Position numbers and translations under genes: made by a program
DNA from: QHWK01 sp035315685
GTDB lineage: Bacteria; Acidobacteriota; Vicinamibacteria; Vicinamibacterales; CAVVIG01
Assembly (NCBI GenBank): GCA_035315685.1
Contig: DATFXR010000251.1
Location: 1 to 16,756, forward strand
Length of the DNA stretch: 16,756 nucleotides
Direction of reading: 5' to 3'
Shown: piece after piece, positions 14,286 to 16,756 of the stretch
Layout of the letters: every line of letters begins with the position of its first letter
How positions within the stretch are numbered: the stretch's first letter is position 1
Notes under the pieces: model-generated
Database searches by the model: none
What the model saw: the letters and a program-made list of their open reading frames with translations, nothing else
What the model was told of the DNA's origin: nothing

Positions 14286-15146
14286 TTACGGGAGATCGTC
14301 CAGCGCCGCCATCAACGCGCCGGCATTCCGGAACCGGTCGGCCGGGTTCTTCATCAGGCTCCGCTCGATCACCCGCCGCCATCCGCCTGGCAGCTCGCGC
14401 GGCGCCGGCAGTGGAGGCTCCGCCAGAATCGCGGCCGCCAGTTCCCAGCGTGTCGTCCCCTCGAAAGGACGGCGGCCGGTGACGAGCTCGAAGAACAGAA
14501 CGCCGAGCGCCCAGACGTCCGAACGCGTCGTCGCGCGACGCCCGCGCAACAACTCCGGCGCCATATACGGGACGGTCCCGGCGCCGGACGGAATGTCCCG
14601 CGCACACGTGGTCTCGACCGTGTTCGACTCCTCGTCCGCCGTCCGGATCGCCAGGCCGAAGTCGAGCAGGGTCGCATGTCCATCAACGGCGATCAGGATG
14701 TTCGAGCTCTTGAGATCGCAGTGGACGATGCCGTGGCGATGGGCGTGCGCGACGGCGTCGGCGATCTGCATGGCATAGTGGAGGGCCGTCCCGAGCGCAA
14801 AACCCTTCCCCACCGGGATCATCGCCGACAAGGGCTTGCCCTCGACGTGCGCCATCACGATGTACGGCTGATCGCTGATCTCACCGACTTCGTGGATGGC
14901 GCAGATCGACGGATGGTTGAGCCCGGCGGCGAGCCGCGCCTCCCGCAGGAGCCAGCTCTTCGCGTCGATGCCGGCGCGGCGATCCACCATCTTGATGGCG
15001 ACGGTCCGCCGCAGCGCGCGATCGTGCGCGCGGTAGACGACGCCCATGCCGCCGGCGCCGATGAGCGCCTCGAGCTGGTAGGGGCCGATGTTCTGGCCGG
15101 GGCCAATTGCCTGGTTGCCTTCGATGAGCATTTTTCCACGAGCCAT
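14286..15146 (-). CDS. Hanks-type Ser/Thr protein kinase, soluble, non-RD
   Basis: This is a 286-residue protein kinase that is essentially only the catalytic domain, without the C-terminal TM or sensor regions usual for PknB-type enzymes. Visible motifs are the glycine loop GAGGMG (30-35), Lys52 in VAIK, the alpha-C Glu69, HCDLKSSN (142-149) with Asp144 and Asn149, DFG (162-164), APE (196-198) and SDVWALG (209-215). All catalytic residues are present. The HRD arginine is Cys143, making it a non-RD kinase, which usually means activity is not switched by simple activation-loop phosphorylation. It is the first gene of the six-gene unit and stops 69 nt before the sigma factor, a likely target or partner. 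An ATG at 15131, after GTGGAAAA, is an alternative start. Confidence 0.93.
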   Translation of the reverse strand: MARGKMLIEGNQAIGPGQNIGPYQLEALIGAGGMGVVYRAHDRALRRTVAIKMVDRRAGIDAKSWLLREARLAAGLNHPSICAIHEVGEISDQPYIVMAHVEGKPLSAMIPVGKGFALGTALHYAMQIADAVAHAHRHGIVHCDLKSSNILIAVDGHATLLDFGLAIRTADEESNTVETTCARDIPSGAGTVPYMAPELLRGRRATTRSDVWALGVLFFELVTGRRPFEGTTRWELAAAILAEPPLPAPRELPGGWRRVIERSLMKNPADRFRNAGALMAALDDLP

Positions 15147-15201
15147 TGATCGGATGCCGGGATGCGTTCTGACGTTTCACGGGCGCTGGTGTCGCCTCGT
15201 T

Positions 15202-15224
15202 CGGAGACCACCCCTGGTCCTCCG
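15202..15224. promoter_or_regulatory. Bulged hairpin in the divergent intergenic region
   Basis: Nine base pairs with one bulged C and a CCCC loop: CGGAGACCA pairs with TGGTC-C-TCCG. It lies in the 169-bp gap between the divergent kinase gene and the small secreted protein gene. As a near-palindrome it could be a regulator-binding site serving either gene. The short string CGGATGCCG also occurs twice in this gap (15151-15159 and 15223-15231). No convincing housekeeping promoter is visible there. Confidence 0.35.
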
Positions 15225-15266
15225 GATGCCGAGAAGACGGACGCGGGCGGCTCGATTCCGCAGGTG

Positions 15267-15290
15267 GGAAACTCGGCTGCCACGGCCGTC
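15267..15290 (+). promoter_or_regulatory. Possible ECF-type promoter of the small secreted protein gene
   Basis: GGAAAC (15267-15272) and CGTC (15287-15290) are separated by 14 nt and resemble the GGAAC / CGTC elements of many ECF promoters, though the spacing is slightly short. Transcription would start about 20 nt before the ATG, leaving room for the AGGGAG ribosome site at 15302-15307. Such short motifs occur by chance in GC-rich DNA, so this is a weak call. Confidence 0.22.
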
Positions 15291-15315
15291 TCTCGACTCG
15301 AAGGGAGACAGCAAC

Positions 15316-15702
15316 ATGACCAAGCGATCCAGGTTTCTTGCGGCCGTCGCCATCGTCGCCGGCCTCGCGGCCAGTGGGGCAACCGTTCACGGATGGGGGG
15401 ATTCGACCCGACTCACCTATCTCACGTTCAGCGGGCCGGTGGCGCTGCCCGGTGTGACCCTCGCAGCTGGCACCTACGCCTTCCAGCTGTACGATCCGTC
15501 CAACGCCGGCGACGTGGTGCTGGTGCGCAACCGCAACCGCACCCAGGTGTTCTACCTCGGCTTTACGCGCCGCGTGCCGCGTCCCGCGTCGGTCCGGAGC
15601 GCGGTGTCCTTCGGTGAATCCGCAAAGGGCGAGCCGAAGCCGATCTCGGTGTGGTACCCGCCGGAGATGTCCGACGGACTGCAGTTCCTCTACCGACCGT
15701 GA
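15316..15702 (+). CDS. Small secreted beta-rich protein of acidobacterial type, function unknown
   Basis: This is a 128-residue exported protein. MTKRSRFLAAVAIVAGLAASGATVHG is a signal peptide with likely cleavage near residue 26. The mature part is one small beta domain: RLTYLTFSGPVALPGVTLAAGTYAFQL, then a VVLVRNRNRTQVFYLGFTRR segment and a C-terminal ISVWYPPEMSDGLQFLY. I associate the pattern 'TFSGPV-LPG--L-AGTY-F-L' with short secreted proteins in Acidobacteriota, but no function is known to me. AGGGAG at 15302-15307 lies 8 nt before the ATG. The gene is monocistronic and divergent from the kinase operon, so it may share control with it or be a target of the sigma factor; this is untested. 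Confidence 0.82.
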   Translation: MTKRSRFLAAVAIVAGLAASGATVHGWGDSTRLTYLTFSGPVALPGVTLAAGTYAFQLYDPSNAGDVVLVRNRNRTQVFYLGFTRRVPRPASVRSAVSFGESAKGEPKPISVWYPPEMSDGLQFLYRP

Positions 15703-15703
15703 G

Positions 15704-15785
15704 GTGTGTAGGACTGATGGGCCCATAGGTTGTGTGGGGCAGGGTCCGAGGGCCCCTTCCCTGCCAACCCCAAGGGCCTGCACAC
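15704..15785. terminator. Nested inverted repeats between convergent genes, possible bidirectional terminator
   Basis: Outer arms GTGTGTAGG (15704-15712) and CCTGCACAC (15777-15785) pair with one G-U. Inside them are the perfect palindrome ATGGGCCCAT (15717-15726) and the stem GGCAGGG / CCCTGCC (15738-15744 with 15759-15765). They fill the gap between the secreted protein stop (15702) and the convergent dehydrogenase stop (15795). No clear U-tract follows on either strand, so termination is inferred from position and structure only. Confidence 0.4.
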
Positions 15786-15794
15786 TCACCCACC

Positions 15795-16541
15795 TCACCT
15801 TCCGCCAGCGACGTCGACGAAGGATCCCGTCGAGTACGACGCTTCGTCGGAGAGCAGCCAGAGGATGGCGCGCGCAACCTCGATCGCGTCGCCGCCGCGC
15901 TGCATCGGCAGCGTCGGCGCCAGGCGATCGACGCGCCCGGGCTCGCCTCCGTCGGCGTGGATGTCCGTGTAGATGATGCCGGCGCGCACCGCGTTCACCC
16001 GAATGCCTTCGGCGGCGACCTCGCGGCCTAGACCGATCGTCAACGCGTCGAGAGCGGCTTTCGATGCGGCATAGTCGACGTATTCACCCGGCGCGCCGAG
16101 CTGGGCCGCACGCGACGAGACGTTGACGATTCCGCCACCGCCGCCGCCGCGCGCCGTGGACATCCGCCGCACCGCTTCGCGCGCGCAGAGAAAGGCGCCG
16201 CGGACGTTGGTCGCAAACACGCGATCGATCCGCGCCGCGTCGATCTGCTCGACGCGCGCCTGCCGTTCGAGGATGCCCGCGTTGTTGACGAGCGCGGTGA
16301 CGCGGCCCAGTTGCGTGTCAACCGTTGCGAACAACCGCTCGACGTCAACCTCGCTCGCGACGTCGGCACCGACCGCGATCGCGCTGCCGCCGGATGCAGC
16401 AATGTCACCGACGATCCGTTCAGCGGCGTCGCGCTTCGCACGATAGTTGATGCACACGGCGTAACCGCGGTCCGCCGCGAGCCGTGCAGTAGCCGCGCCG
16501 ATTCCGCGGCTGCCACCGGTAACGATCATGACGCCCGCCAT
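15795..16541 (-). CDS. Short-chain dehydrogenase/reductase, YgfF-like
   Basis: This is a 248-residue NAD(P)-dependent oxidoreductase of the classical SDR family. The Rossmann motif TGGSRGIG is at 8-15 and NNAG at 86-89, with catalytic Ser142/Ser143 in VNVSS and YAASK with Tyr157 and Lys161. The C-terminus SYSTGSFVDVAGGR is the usual last strand. INYR after the second strand suggests NADP preference. Length and N-terminus (MAGVMIVTGGSRGIG) resemble E. coli YgfF, whose physiological substrate I do not know. The start is ambiguous: ATGs at 16550, 16541 and 16529 are in frame, and 16541 was chosen by family alignment from memory. No ribosome site is evident. A run of six glycines (132-137) sits in a surface loop. 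The gene stands alone and is convergent with the secreted protein gene. Confidence 0.92.
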   Translation of the reverse strand: MAGVMIVTGGSRGIGAATARLAADRGYAVCINYRAKRDAAERIVGDIAASGGSAIAVGADVASEVDVERLFATVDTQLGRVTALVNNAGILERQARVEQIDAARIDRVFATNVRGAFLCAREAVRRMSTARGGGGGGIVNVSSRAAQLGAPGEYVDYAASKAALDALTIGLGREVAAEGIRVNAVRAGIIYTDIHADGGEPGRVDRLAPTLPMQRGGDAIEVARAILWLLSDEASYSTGSFVDVAGGR

Positions 16542-16548
16542 AGCGGGC
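16533..16548. promoter_or_regulatory. 6-bp GC stem-loop holding a candidate SDR start codon
   Basis: GCCCGC (16533-16538) pairs with GCGGGC (16543-16548). On the minus strand the loop is TATG, which contains the candidate ATG at 16541. If the mRNA folds this way, the start would be displayed in a tight loop and translation could be structure-sensitive. Chance formation is possible at this GC content. Confidence 0.3.
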
Positions 16549-16646
16549 ATCGTATTGCCGAACAGGAACAATCCCAAACGCGGACACCGAGAAGGACGAG
16601 AAGCAGAAAAGCTCGCCAAAGCTGCGGGTCCGCTCGCATGGCGATT

Positions 16647-16673
16647 CGGTCCGGCTGGAGCGGGACACCACGG
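16647..16673 (+). repeat. REP-like palindromic repeat, degenerate copy
   Basis: This 27-bp unit beginning CGGTCCGGCTGGAGC matches the unit at 16703-16729, in opposite orientation, at 22 of 27 positions. Here the internal palindrome has decayed. The two copies are head to head with 29 bp between them, an arrangement like bacterial interspersed mosaic elements. Confidence 0.5.
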
Positions 16674-16702
16674 CGATTGTCGAAGGCGGAACGTCGATGC
16701 GG

Positions 16703-16729
16703 CGGTAGTGTCCGGCTTCAACCGGACCG
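16703..16729 (-). repeat. REP-like palindromic repeat, intact copy
   Basis: GTCCGG (16710-16715), loop CTTCAA and CCGGAC (16722-16727) make a clean stem-loop. Read through on the minus strand this unit gives the peptide string VRLKPDTT, which from memory recurs as spurious ORF ends in acidobacterial genomes, as expected of a dispersed non-coding repeat. Apart from the repeat pair, positions 16551-16756 contain no gene I can support. Confidence 0.6.
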
Positions 16730-16756
16730 TGATCAATTACCGACCGACGATCCCGG

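Noticed and set aside
13512..15149. Plus-strand open frame of 545 codons opposite the kinase and sigma genes
   Set aside because: It is a complementary-strand shadow of two well-supported genes; the translation has low-complexity composition and no recognisable motif.

Overview
The window is high-GC DNA from what is most likely an uncultured acidobacterium, possibly of the Vicinamibacteria. This rests on gene content and recollection, not on a marker gene. The supporting signs are a small secreted protein of a type I associate with that phylum (15316-15702), a Hanks-kinase/sigma/CHAT gene set, and an inverted repeat pair at the right edge that resembles a dispersed repeat I recall from such genomes. 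No rRNA, tRNA, insertion sequence or CRISPR array was seen.

Layout, left to right. (1) 1-5203, minus strand: a TetR-controlled efflux operon in the order tetR, tolC-like outer-membrane factor, HlyD-type adaptor, two ABC ATPases and an ABC-2 permease cut by the window edge. All five junctions are 4-nt ATGA stop/start overlaps. The set matches the E. coli cecR-ybhGFSR locus, with YbhF split into two proteins and an outer-membrane component added. A promoter and a perfect 8+8 bp palindrome lie at the tetR start. (2) 5258-7110, minus strand: cystathionine beta-synthase followed by a DinB-fold protein. (3) 7136-7501, plus strand: a cupin gene, divergent from the synthase across only 25 bp that carry overlapping, oppositely oriented -10 elements. 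(4) 7502-15146, minus strand: a six-gene unit consisting of a Ser/Thr kinase, a sigma-70-family sigma factor, a 1127-residue membrane protein (anti-sigma zinc finger, one TM helix, TPR-rich region, CHAT caspase-like protease), a Tat-signal protein of unknown function, a putative zinc metalloprotease lipoprotein and a small HEAT-like lipoprotein. (5) 15316-15702, plus strand: the small secreted protein. (6) 15795-16541, minus strand: a YgfF-like short-chain dehydrogenase. (7) 16551-16756: no gene; REP-like inverted repeats.

The most interesting unit is region 4. The sigma and CHAT genes are translationally coupled, and the CHAT protein starts with an anti-sigma-type zinc finger. It therefore looks like a transmembrane sigma-control device joined to a protease with an intact His/Cys dyad, headed by a kinase and followed by three predicted exported proteins, one of them a putative protease. 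I know of no described system with this exact composition; that it works as one system is inference from gene order and coupling.
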